From: Bordetella parapertussis
GTDB taxonomy: Bacteria > Pseudomonadota > Gammaproteobacteria > Burkholderiales > Burkholderiaceae_C
Assembly: GCA_943328885.2 (NCBI GenBank)
Contig: CALQBT020000056.1
Coordinates: forward strand, 1 to 10,084
DNA: 10,084 nucleotides
Direction of reading: 5' to 3'
Shown: positions 1-7,648 of the stretch, one piece after another
Numbering within the stretch: position 1 is the first letter of the stretch
Layout: each line of letters starts with the position of its first letter
Translations under genes and position numbers: made by a program
The notes under the pieces: generated by a model
What the model was told of the DNA's origin: nothing
The model's input: only the letters and a program-made list of their open reading frames with translations
Databases searched by the model: none

Positions 1-85
1 CGGCGAGCCCGCTCGCGCATCCTTGGTGACACCGGCAACCCCCTGCGCTGGGGCACACTGAACGACACCCATCCACCCCACCACC

Positions 86-91
86 AAGGAG
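86..91 (+). promoter_or_regulatory. Ribosome binding site of the acyl-CoA dehydrogenase gene
   Basis: AAGGAG lies five bases before the ATG at 97. This decides the start, because the same reading frame is open without a stop back to base 1, so a longer protein could not be excluded from the frame alone. The rest of 1-85 shows no convincing promoter; it may hold the tail of an upstream gene or leader, but nothing is recognisable. Confidence 0.75.
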
Positions 92-96
92 CCGGC

Positions 97-1380
97 ATGT
101 CCTGGGACTTCTCTACCGACGACGATTACCAGCAACAACTCGACTGGGTCAAGCAGTTCGTGCACGACGAGGTCGAGCCGCTCGACCTGGTGCTCGGCCA
201 CCCCTGCGACGTGCACGACCCGCGCCGCAATGCGCTGGTGCGGCCTTTGCAAGCGCTGGTCAAGCAGCGCAAGCTGTGGGCCTGCCACCTGGGCCCCGAA
301 CTCGGCGGTCAAGGCTATGGGCAGGTCAAGCTCGCGCTGCTCAACGAACTGCTGGGTCGATCGCAGTACGGCCCGACCGTCTTCGGCTGCCAAGCGCCCG
401 ACAGCGGCAACGCCGAAATCCTGGCCCACTACGGCAGCCCCGAGCAAAAGCGGCGCTGGCTTCAGCCGCTGCTCGACAACGAGATCGTCTCGTGCTTCGC
501 GATGACCGAGCCACAGGGCGGCGCCGACCCCAAGGTGTTCAAGACCGAGGCGGTGCTCGACGGCGACGACTGGGTGATCACAGGGCAGAAGTGGTTTGCC
601 TCGCACGCCAACTTCGCCGAGTTCCTGATCGTGATGGCGGTGACCGACCCGCAGGCATCGCCCTACAAGACCATGTCGATGTTCATCGTGCCAACCGCAA
701 CACCGGGGCTGAAAATCCTGCGCAACTCGGGCTTTCCGACCGAGAAAGTGGCCACCCACGGCTACCTCGAGTTTGACGCGGTGCGGGTGCCGGCTGACCA
801 CATGCTGGGCCGGCGCGGCGAGGCTTTCGTCGTGGCGCAGGTGCGGCTGGGCGGTGGCCGGATCCACCATGCGATGCGAACGATCGGCGAGGCCAGGCGC
901 GCGCTCGACATGATGTGCGAGCGCGTGATCTCGCGCTACACCCAGGGCGAGCGCCTGGCCGACAAGCAGATGGTGCAGGAAAAACTGGCCGATTCCTGGA
1001 TCGAGCTCGAGCAGTTCAGGCTCTTGGTGCTGCGCACGGCCTGGCTGATCGACAAGCACAAGGACTACCAGAAGGTTCGCAAGGACATCGCAGCGGTCAA
1101 GTCGGCGATGCCCAAGGTGTTGCACGACATCGCTTCGCGCGCGCTGCTGCTGCACGGCTCGCTAGGCATCTCGGACGAGATGCCGTTTGCGAACCTGGTG
1201 ATGCAGTCCTACCACATCGGGCTGGCCGACGGACCGGTCGAGGTGCACAAGGCCACGCTGGCCAAGCAGATGCTGCGCGACTACCAGCCCAGCCAGTCGC
1301 TGTTCCCCGACTACCACTTGCCGCTGCGGCGCGAACAGGCGATCGAGAAGTTTCGTGCCGTGCTCGACCGGCTCGGCTGA
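97..1380 (+). CDS. Acyl-CoA dehydrogenase, ACAD10/11-like
   Basis: FAD-dependent dehydrogenase expected to introduce an alpha,beta double bond into an acyl-CoA and pass electrons to electron-transfer flavoprotein in the cytoplasm. Its 427 residues are full length for a stand-alone enzyme. The helical N-domain covers about 1-130, the beta-domain about 131-240 (CFAMTEP at 133-139, and WFASH at 166-170 in the flavin/substrate region), and the C-terminal helical bundle about 245-415 (GGGRIHHAMRTIG at 252-264, DGPVEVH at 378-384). The phrases FGCQAPDSGNAEIL and ADGPVEVH are characteristic of the ACAD10/ACAD11-type clade rather than short-chain FadE enzymes. Where most acyl-CoA dehydrogenases have the catalytic Glu of YEGT, this protein has Asp378, which I believe is usual in this clade. 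The fused or adjacent phosphotransferase often found with such enzymes is not visible here. The substrate is unknown. The next gene follows after 89 bases on the same strand. Confidence 0.93.
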   Translation: MSWDFSTDDDYQQQLDWVKQFVHDEVEPLDLVLGHPCDVHDPRRNALVRPLQALVKQRKLWACHLGPELGGQGYGQVKLALLNELLGRSQYGPTVFGCQAPDSGNAEILAHYGSPEQKRRWLQPLLDNEIVSCFAMTEPQGGADPKVFKTEAVLDGDDWVITGQKWFASHANFAEFLIVMAVTDPQASPYKTMSMFIVPTATPGLKILRNSGFPTEKVATHGYLEFDAVRVPADHMLGRRGEAFVVAQVRLGGGRIHHAMRTIGEARRALDMMCERVISRYTQGERLADKQMVQEKLADSWIELEQFRLLVLRTAWLIDKHKDYQKVRKDIAAVKSAMPKVLHDIASRALLLHGSLGISDEMPFANLVMQSYHIGLADGPVEVHKATLAKQMLRDYQPSQSLFPDYHLPLRREQAIEKFRAVLDRLG

Positions 1381-1431
1381 CCGTCCCGTCGCCCATCGAG
1401 CGCCTGGCAATTCCTATACTGCCGCCTGACG

Positions 1432-1441
1432 CGAACGTTCG
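1432..1441. repeat. 10-bp perfect palindrome in the gap before the RidA-like gene
   Basis: CGAACGTTCG reads the same on both strands and ends 28 bases before the ATG at 1470. In the same gap a TATACT at 1415-1420 resembles a -10 box, but no good -35 stands at the right distance. It could be a small operator or chance; the 89-base gap leaves open whether the two downstream genes have their own promoter. Confidence 0.25.
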
Positions 1442-1469
1442 AAATGCATCTCTTTCGGAGTCAACAAGC

Positions 1470-2225
1470 ATGAGCCCTGTCCTGCCGTTCGAGCCTGGCG
1501 GCTACGCCTTCCAGCAAGGTGGATTTCCCTACTCTCAGGGCGTCGCGGCGCTGCCAGGCCATGCGATCACGCGCGCGCGCTGGATACGGCCCCTGCCTGT
1601 GGCAACGGCCTTTGCTGCCATCGCCAGCCACCTGCAAGCGCTGGGCCGTCCGCTGACCGCGCTGTGCGCGATGGAACTGCGCTCCCCACAGCCCTTCACG
1701 CTGGGCGGTTTCCAGGACTTCAACGCCGGCTATGTCGCGACCCTGAAGGACTGGGGCCTGTACCGCGACAGTCTGAACCCGGTCGCGCGCAGCAATGTCT
1801 GTCCCGCCCACAACGCGCCGACCGAGGTTTGCGTGCATGCCTTCAGCTACACCGTGCCGACGGCAGGCGCGGCGGGTGACTTCGTGATCGCCGGCAGCGG
1901 TGAGTGGCCTGAGGACCAAGCCTTCCCCTCAGGCATCGTCGCGCGCGGCGACCTCTCGGCCTCAGGCATCGCCCGCAAGACTGCTTATGTGCTCAGGACC
2001 ATGCGCGAGCGCGCGAGCGCGCTGTCGGCAAACTGGGCGGCAATCAGCGCGGTCCAGGTCTACACCGTGCATGACTTCCACCCGCTGTTGGCCAGCCATT
2101 TCGCACCCACCGGACTGCTCGATGTCGGTCTGACCTGGCAGGTCTGCCGACCACCGATCCAGGAGTTGGAGTTCGAGATGGACTTGCGCAGTGTGACCAC
2201 CGAACAACTGATGATGACGCGATGA
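1470..2225 (+). CDS. RidA-superfamily protein, CnbZ-like (2-aminomuconate-type deaminase family)
   Basis: A 251-residue protein, about twice a normal RidA subunit. The C-terminal half (about 130-245) has the RidA/YjgF look: FVIAGSGE at 138-145, a G-D-L-S loop at 160-163, a helix with RKTAYVLRTM at 169-178, VQVYTVHD at 195-202 and the final strand ELEFEMDLRS at 232-241. The N-terminal half carries family signatures such as CAMELRSP at 66-73 and NPVARSNVCP at 103-112. From memory these match the family named after CnbZ of Comamonas, a 2-amino-5-chloromuconate deaminase; homologues are widespread and mostly uncharacterised. The likely chemistry is hydrolytic deamination of an enamine/imine acid, but that is inference. 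The canonical RidA arginine, expected about 15 residues before Glu234, is not there. CGGAG at 1456-1460 supports the ATG at 1470. The stop overlaps the next start (ATGA). Confidence 0.72.
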   Translation: MSPVLPFEPGGYAFQQGGFPYSQGVAALPGHAITRARWIRPLPVATAFAAIASHLQALGRPLTALCAMELRSPQPFTLGGFQDFNAGYVATLKDWGLYRDSLNPVARSNVCPAHNAPTEVCVHAFSYTVPTAGAAGDFVIAGSGEWPEDQAFPSGIVARGDLSASGIARKTAYVLRTMRERASALSANWAAISAVQVYTVHDFHPLLASHFAPTGLLDVGLTWQVCRPPIQELEFEMDLRSVTTEQLMMTR

Positions 2226-2725
2226 CACAAGATTCCGACGCCCCACTGTCCGACGCCACGCCTGGGCAGGATGCAGACAGCGGCCAACCCGCGGGCTTCA
2301 GCCTGATGCGCATGCCGACCAATCCCTTCATCGACGGCATCGGCCCCTTGTACGGCCGCATGGAGGGCGAACGATTCGTGCTCGGCCTGCGGGTCGAGAC
2401 GCGGCACTGCAATCCCGGCGGCACCTGCCACGGCGGCATGATCATGACGCTGTCCGACATGCTGCTGCTGATGGGCAGCAACATCGAAGGGCGGGTCAAC
2501 CGCTACTTCACCACCGTCAACGTCACCTGCGATTTCATCGCGCCGGCGAAGGTGGGGGCCTGGATAGAAGGTCGCATGCAGGTGCTGCGCGTGGCCAACA
2601 GCCTGGTCTTCTCACAAGGACTGTTCAGCGTGGGACAGACCGTGATCGCACGCTGCAACGGCATTCTCAAGCCGGTCAGCGACCCTGACCCGCGCTACGA
2701 CGGGCGGCGCTACTTTTCCGGCTGA
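2222..2725 (+). CDS. PaaI-family hotdog-fold thioesterase
   Basis: Predicted cytoplasmic acyl-CoA thioesterase of 167 residues, normal size for a PaaI/4HBT single-domain protein that works as a dimer or tetramer. The hotdog core spans about 45-160. The family motif HGGMIMTLSD at 70-79 matches the pattern HGGxxFxLAD, with Asp79 in the place of the catalytic acid and Asn64 shortly before it. TTVNVTCDFIAPA forms the typical central strand and PA turn. The first 30 or so residues are polar and poorly conserved in appearance. It starts inside the stop of the RidA-like gene with no strong ribosome site of its own, so translation is probably coupled, tying it to that protein's pathway. The substrate is unknown; aryl- or short acyl-CoA esters are common for the family. 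Confidence 0.9.
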   Translation: MTQDSDAPLSDATPGQDADSGQPAGFSLMRMPTNPFIDGIGPLYGRMEGERFVLGLRVETRHCNPGGTCHGGMIMTLSDMLLLMGSNIEGRVNRYFTTVNVTCDFIAPAKVGAWIEGRMQVLRVANSLVFSQGLFSVGQTVIARCNGILKPVSDPDPRYDGRRYFSG

Positions 2726-2754
2726 CCCGGCCACCATCGCACTGTGCGGCGGCG

Positions 2755-3744
2755 TCAACGCTGCACAGCATCTGGTTTCTTGGCGCTGCGCATCCTGTCG
2801 AGAAAAGCCCCCAGGATTCCCTTGGGCATGAAGATGATGAACAGGATTAGCAGCAAGCCGTAGACCGTGGTGTCGACTCCGAGCACCTGGTTGCCAATCA
2901 GCAGCCGCAACGACTCCGACAACACCAGCAGGAAGATCGCGCCGACTGCCGGCCCGAGCATCACGAACATGCCGCCGGCGATGACACCGAACACCATCTG
3001 CAGCGAGATCGCGATGCCCGACACGGTATCGGGGTTCACATAGAGCTGGTACTGGGCGTAGAGCACGCCGCCGATGCAGGTCATCGCGGCCGACAGCAGC
3101 GTGACGGAAAGCTTGGACCGCGACACATCGATGCCGATCGACGCCGCAGCGTCTTCCTCCTCGCTGATCGCTTCGAGCGCCAGACGGTTCATGCTGCGAT
3201 CGACCCGGTGCCAGACCAGCAGCGCCAGCAACCAGCAACCCAGCATCAGGTAGAACCAGGTCAGCTTGCTGGAGAACTGCATCGCCCACAACGACCAAGT
3301 AGAGCCATCGCTCAGCGCTACCTTGGGTGTGATGCCCAGCGATCCGCCCGTGACATCTCGCAGGCCGACGATGATCAGCCGCGTGACCTCGGACAGCGCC
3401 AGCGTCACCAGGGCGAAATAATGCCCGACGATCTTGAAACGGAAGCAGGGGTAGGCGATCAGGAAAGCCACGGCCAAGCTGATCGCCAGCGCCAGCAGCG
3501 CGCCGATCCAGGGCGACACACCGTACAGGTTCCACATCAGCACCACGGTGTAAGCGCCGATACCCAGGAACGCGCCGTGGCCGAAGCTCACCAAGCCCAG
3601 ACGCCCCATGATCGCCCAGCTGGTGTAGATGTATGACCAGAGCAAGGCCATCACCATCAGGTGCAAGGGATAGTTGCCAATGCCCGTGAGCGGCACGACG
3701 AGTGCCAGCCCGAGCAGCGCCAATGCGAGGCGTTTCATGTTCAT
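2755..3744 (-). CDS. livM: Branched-chain amino acid-type ABC transporter permease LivM
   Basis: Inner-membrane permease of 329 residues that pairs with LivH to form the translocation path. It is hydrophobic throughout, with about eight to ten membrane segments. Family marks are SFGHGAFLGIGAY at 53-65, TGGSLGI at 132-138 and the cytoplasmic EEDAAASIGI at 196-205, which is the loop expected to contact the ATPases. The ATG at 3744 was chosen because it overlaps the livH stop in an ATGA; the frame stays open far upstream, to about 4494, but that part is antisense-like sequence inside livH. A second Met two codons in (3738) is also possible. It is the last gene of the operon; its stop faces the thioesterase stop across 29 bases with no clear terminator. 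Confidence 0.93.
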   Translation of the reverse strand: MNMKRLALALLGLALVVPLTGIGNYPLHLMVMALLWSYIYTSWAIMGRLGLVSFGHGAFLGIGAYTVVLMWNLYGVSPWIGALLALAISLAVAFLIAYPCFRFKIVGHYFALVTLALSEVTRLIIVGLRDVTGGSLGITPKVALSDGSTWSLWAMQFSSKLTWFYLMLGCWLLALLVWHRVDRSMNRLALEAISEEEDAAASIGIDVSRSKLSVTLLSAAMTCIGGVLYAQYQLYVNPDTVSGIAISLQMVFGVIAGGMFVMLGPAVGAIFLLVLSESLRLLIGNQVLGVDTTVYGLLLILFIIFMPKGILGAFLDRMRSAKKPDAVQR

Positions 3745-4613
3745 CGCCGCCTCGACAACAGCCCTTCGGGCTTGCAGAACATCGTGACGATGAAGAAGAC
3801 GAAAGCGATCACGTAGCCCCACTCGAGCTGCAGGAAGAAGCCCCCCACCGAGATGAACTGGGCGAACAAGAACGCAGCGACAAAGCCGCCGATCAGGTTG
3901 CCAAGCCCGCCCAGCACGCAGATCAGGAAGGTCAGCGGCCCGAACGACAGCCCGATGGCCGGATGGATGTCGTACTGCAGCACCAGCAGGCACGAGGCGA
4001 GACCGGCCAGACCGCCGCCCATCGCGGAGGTCAGCAGGTAGACCCGGCCGGGGTTCACTCCCATCAAAGGCATGATCGCGCGGTCCTGGCTGATCGCACG
4101 GATCGCGGTCCCCATGAAGCTGCGATTCAGAACCAGGTAGGTCGCGCCGATCGCCAGCACTGCCACCCCGAAGGCCAGCATGCGCGACAGCGAAAAACTC
4201 ATCTCGCCGATGTTCACCCCGGGCAGGCGGACCCCGATGTTGCGGAACTCCACGCCAAACAGCATCGTGGCCACCGCCTGCAGCAAGAACAGCACGCCGC
4301 CGGTCACCAGCAACTGGTTGATCGGCTCGGCGTTGAGCACTGGCCGCACGATGAAGTAATGCATCAACGCGCCCAGCGCTGCAACCAAGGCAATGGTCAG
4401 CAAAAAGGCCAGGACCAGCGGCAAACCCTGCGCCGAGTGCATCCACCAGATCGAGTACATGCCGATCATGATCAGCTCGGCGTAGCAGATCCACACCACG
4501 TCGATGACGCCGAAGATCAGGTTCAGGCCCAGTGACAGCAAGGCCAGCAGCCCGCCGAGCAGCAAGCCGTTGAGAACGGCTTCGAGCAAGAAAATATCGA
4601 AGATCTGGTTCAC
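3741..4613 (-). CDS. livH: Branched-chain amino acid-type ABC transporter permease LivH
   Basis: Inner-membrane permease of 290 residues, the usual LivH length, with about eight hydrophobic segments. Recognisable parts are GLNLIFGV at 29-36, the ATPase-contact loop IRAISQDRAIMPLMGVN at 171-187, VLGGLGNLIG at 233-242 and KPEGL near the C-terminus at 281-285. The start codon is GTG (CAC at 4611-4613 on the plus strand), preceded six bases away by AAAGGG; no ATG is available before residue 49. The highly conserved stretch that usually reads about NFAHGE after the first membrane segments reads WICYAE here (41-46), a subfamily deviation. It starts 14 bases after the livF stop and overlaps livM by four bases. 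Confidence 0.93.
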   Translation of the reverse strand: MNQIFDIFLLEAVLNGLLLGGLLALLSLGLNLIFGVIDVVWICYAELIMIGMYSIWWMHSAQGLPLVLAFLLTIALVAALGALMHYFIVRPVLNAEPINQLLVTGGVLFLLQAVATMLFGVEFRNIGVRLPGVNIGEMSFSLSRMLAFGVAVLAIGATYLVLNRSFMGTAIRAISQDRAIMPLMGVNPGRVYLLTSAMGGGLAGLASCLLVLQYDIHPAIGLSFGPLTFLICVLGGLGNLIGGFVAAFLFAQFISVGGFFLQLEWGYVIAFVFFIVTMFCKPEGLLSRRR

Positions 4614-4627
4614 GCTGTGCCCTTTGC

Positions 4628-5337
<710 letters not shown>

Positions 5338-5341
<4 letters not shown>

Positions 5342-6096
5342 GCGGCGAAGCCCTTGACCTGTTGCTGAACCGCATCGGCGTCGGTGCCCAGGTAGACCTC
5401 GATCACCTTGGGGTCGTGGGCGATGTCGCTGGGCTTGCCTTGCGCAATCAGTTCACCGTGATCGAGCACGATGCAGCGGTCGATCACCCGCATGAGTACG
5501 CCCATGATGTGCTCGACCCAGATGATGGTGACGCCGCGGTCGTCGCGGATTCGACGCAGCATGTCGGCGGCCTGGTTCATTTCGGTCTCGTCCAGTCCGC
5601 CCAGGCTCTCGTCGGCCAGCAAGACCTTCGGATGGGTCGCCAGCGCACGCGCCATCTCGAGCTTTTTCAGCCCGGCAGCGCCCAGGCTGTCGACCCGCGC
5701 CGAGGCCTCGGTGGGCAGACCGATCAGTCCCAGCGCATCGACCGCGCGCTGCTCGGCTTGGCCGCGCGAGATGCGGTCCGACGCGCCATAGAAGGCAGCG
5801 AGGGTGGCGTTCTCGAGGATGGACAGACGCCGAAACGGCCGCGGAATCTGAAAAGTGCGGGCCAGTCCGCGGCGGCAGATCTCGCTGGGCGGCAGCCCGC
5901 CGATCTCGACCGCGTCGAACACGATCGATCCTGCAGAAGGCGGGTAGAGCCCGGCAATCACATTGAACGTCGTGCTCTTGCCCGAACCGTTGGGGCCGAT
6001 CAAGCCGAGGATTTCTCCCTGGGCGACCTCGAACGACACTTCATGGACCGCCGTGAACCCGCCGAAGCGCTTGGTGAGGCCGCTGACCCTGAGCAT
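5338..6096 (-). CDS. livG: Branched-chain amino acid-type ABC transporter ATP-binding protein LivG
   Basis: Second ATPase subunit, 252 residues. Walker A is GPNGSGKST at 34-42, the Q-loop is Gln83 in ARTFQIPRPF, Walker B is VLLADES at 158-164 with Asp162 and Glu163, and the switch His is His196 in WVEHIM. The ABC signature, normally LSYGQQRRLE in LivG or LSGGQ generally, reads LGAAGLKKLE at 138-147, so the central Gly and Gln are replaced. I recall a LivG subgroup with a similar LTLAG form, so this is probably a functional variant rather than decay; the rest of the protein looks intact. It starts seven bases after the binding-protein stop without a clear ribosome site, which suggests coupled translation. 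Confidence 0.93.
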
Positions 6097-6103
6097 CGCA
6101 GGC

Positions 6104-7387
6104 TTATGGTGCGTAGCCGTGGCCGCGCGGCAGCGGCAGTACCGGGTCCTTGGTCTTGAGCGCCGCAGGCCAAACGATGAAGGTGTCGTTGGCGTTGTAC
6201 TGCATCACCACCGGCGTCGAGCGCTCGTTCTGGCCCGCCATCTGCTGGCCCGGACCAAAGAACTTCACGCCATAACCCTGAATCGTGCCGCCGACCGGGA
6301 TGTCGGTCTCGAGCGCAGCCTTGCGCAGCGCCTCGGAGTCGACGCCGCCGTGGACCTTGATCGCGCGCGGCAGCACATCAGTGAAGAAGATCCAGGCCTG
6401 GTTGAAACCCATAGAGACATGCGGGGGCACCTCATCGCCCTTGATCTCGGCCTTGTAGCGCCGGATCATCTCCTTGGTCACGTCGCCCAGCCCCGGGGCC
6501 AGGGTCTTGGGGTCTAGCAGTTGGGCGGCCACCGGATCGACGTTGTAGATCAAGTTGGCGTCCTCTTTGAAGGTGGCATAGAGCTTGTCGAACTGCCCGT
6601 AGCCCGCACCATGTCCGATCAAGGCCGACCATTTCAAGCCCTGCTCCTTGGACTGGCGCAGGAACAGCGTGATGTCGGGGTTGTAACCTGTGTGCAGGAT
6701 CACGTCAGCACGGGCCCGCTTGAGCTTGGTGACGAGCGGCGAGAGGTCTGGCGACGTCGCCGCATAGCCTTCCTTGAGCACGATCTGCATGCCCAGCTCC
6801 TTGCACATCGATTCATTGCCGGCGGCCACACCGCTGCCGTACGGGCCATCCTCATAGATGATGGCGATCTTCATGTCCTTGGGATCCTTGCCCAGCCGGG
6901 CCTTGGACTGCTCGGCCAGAAAAGTGCAGGAAGCCCAGCCGCTTTGGTCGGAATGCACCTGGGCCCGGAAGACGTACTTGAGGTTCTTGTCCTTGAAGAC
7001 GCTAGAGGCCACGCAGATGTTGGCCCAGAAAAAGCGCTTGGCAGCATCTGCCTTCTGTGACATCGGAACGCAGTGCGCCGAAGAGAACACACCCATCAGC
7101 ATGTCGACTTTTTCCTGCTCGATCAAGCGGATCGTCTCGTTGATCGCCACCTCCGGTTTGGACTGAGCATCGACATAAATAGGCTTGATCCGGTAGCCGC
7201 CGACCCCGCCTTTTTCGTTGATCATGTCGATCGCGTACTTGGTGCCGAGATGGCCTGCATACGAGCCGCCAGCGGCCAGTGGACCGGTCAGGTCGTAGAC
7301 GACCCCGATCTTGATTTCCTTGCTTTGGCCCCATGACAGGCAACTCACCAGCAACAGTCCGACACAGACCAGAAAGCGCTTCATCAT
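6104..7387 (-). CDS. Periplasmic substrate-binding protein of the Liv-type ABC transporter (Peripla_BP_6 family)
   Basis: Captures the substrate in the periplasm and delivers it to the LivHM pore. The 427 residues include a cleavable N-terminal signal: basic MMKR, a hydrophobic run at 5-17, and probable cleavage after Gly20 (SWG/QSKE). The mature protein opens with IKIGVVYDLTGPLAAGG at 25-41, the classic start of type I leucine-binding-protein-like receptors. Later VRFRA-like and YEDGPYGSGVA segments and a GYNPDITLFLRQ stretch also fit. The start at 7387 has GAGGAG six bases upstream; the second ATG at 7384 would be nine bases away and is equally possible. It is first in the operon, at the edge of the divergent control region. 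The ligand cannot be read from the sequence; this family has many paralogues for amino acids, amides and aromatic acids. Confidence 0.92.
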   Translation of the reverse strand: MMKRFLVCVGLLLVSCLSWGQSKEIKIGVVYDLTGPLAAGGSYAGHLGTKYAIDMINEKGGVGGYRIKPIYVDAQSKPEVAINETIRLIEQEKVDMLMGVFSSAHCVPMSQKADAAKRFFWANICVASSVFKDKNLKYVFRAQVHSDQSGWASCTFLAEQSKARLGKDPKDMKIAIIYEDGPYGSGVAAGNESMCKELGMQIVLKEGYAATSPDLSPLVTKLKRARADVILHTGYNPDITLFLRQSKEQGLKWSALIGHGAGYGQFDKLYATFKEDANLIYNVDPVAAQLLDPKTLAPGLGDVTKEMIRRYKAEIKGDEVPPHVSMGFNQAWIFFTDVLPRAIKVHGGVDSEALRKAALETDIPVGGTIQGYGVKFFGPGQQMAGQNERSTPVVMQYNANDTFIVWPAALKTKDPVLPLPRGHGYAP

Positions 7388-7393
7388 CGGGAT

Positions 7394-7399
7394 CTCCTC
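7394..7399 (-). promoter_or_regulatory. Ribosome binding site of the ABC binding-protein gene
   Basis: GAGGAG on the minus strand lies six bases before the ATG at 7387 and nine before the ATG at 7384. It rules out the in-frame extension that could begin at 7471, which has no comparable site and would bury the signal peptide behind 28 residues. Confidence 0.7.
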
Positions 7400-7446
7400 G
7401 AGGGATTGCGGTCCGCAGACCTGGCTGGCGACTGCGCTTGTTGCCG

Positions 7447-7460
7447 GTGTTTGATCACAC
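7447..7460. repeat. Possible operator upstream of the ABC operon
   Basis: GTGTTTGATCACAC has GTGT and ACAC arms around six bases, with an embedded TGATCA. It lies 60 bases before the first ABC gene. The arms are short, so a chance match is quite possible; a GntR-type or similar dimeric repressor site is one reading. Confidence 0.22.
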
Positions 7461-7536
7461 GGGCAATCCATCCAGCCGGTGCGGGCACTTTAACCCATGG
7501 AATCGCGCGCAGTGTCGGAATACCCGGAATGTGGCG

Positions 7537-7556
7537 AATCGTCTGAATCGACGATT
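7537..7556. repeat. Inverted repeat with 7-bp perfect arms
   Basis: AATCGTC at 7537-7543 and its exact complement GACGATT at 7550-7556 flank a six-base centre. It lies about 150 bases upstream of the ABC operon start and 415 bases upstream of dctQ. No T-run follows on either strand, so a regulator site fits better than a terminator. Confidence 0.4.
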
Positions 7557-7648
7557 GATCGCCTGCTCGATGCTATCGGAACATCTCACCGTTGAGCTTT
7601 CTGAACGCAGGTTCTTGAGGGTTTTCCCTGGGCAACCATCGTGCTTGT

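Noticed and set aside
1415..1420. TATACT as a promoter -10 before the RidA-like gene
   Set aside because: No hexamer resembling a -35 lies 16 to 18 bases upstream, so it is too weak to annotate as a promoter.
915..1469. An in-frame upstream extension of the RidA-like gene into the dehydrogenase gene
   Set aside because: The extension is an out-of-frame reading of the dehydrogenase. The family-like sequence begins at the ATG at 1470, which has a CGGAG ribosome site.
2738..2748. Possible terminator between the convergent thioesterase and livM genes
   Set aside because: Only a 4-bp stem with a 3-base loop and no T-run on either strand.
3745..4494. An upstream extension of livM that stays open as one long minus-strand frame from 4494
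   Set aside because: It lies wholly inside livH in another frame, reads as Arg/Ala-rich non-membrane sequence, and the ATGA junction at 3741-3744 gives a normal LivM start.
3702..4535. A 277-codon plus-strand open frame opposite livH
   Set aside because: Its product is extremely rich in His, Gln, Asp and Arg, the mirror image of a membrane protein gene, and it has no recognisable domain.
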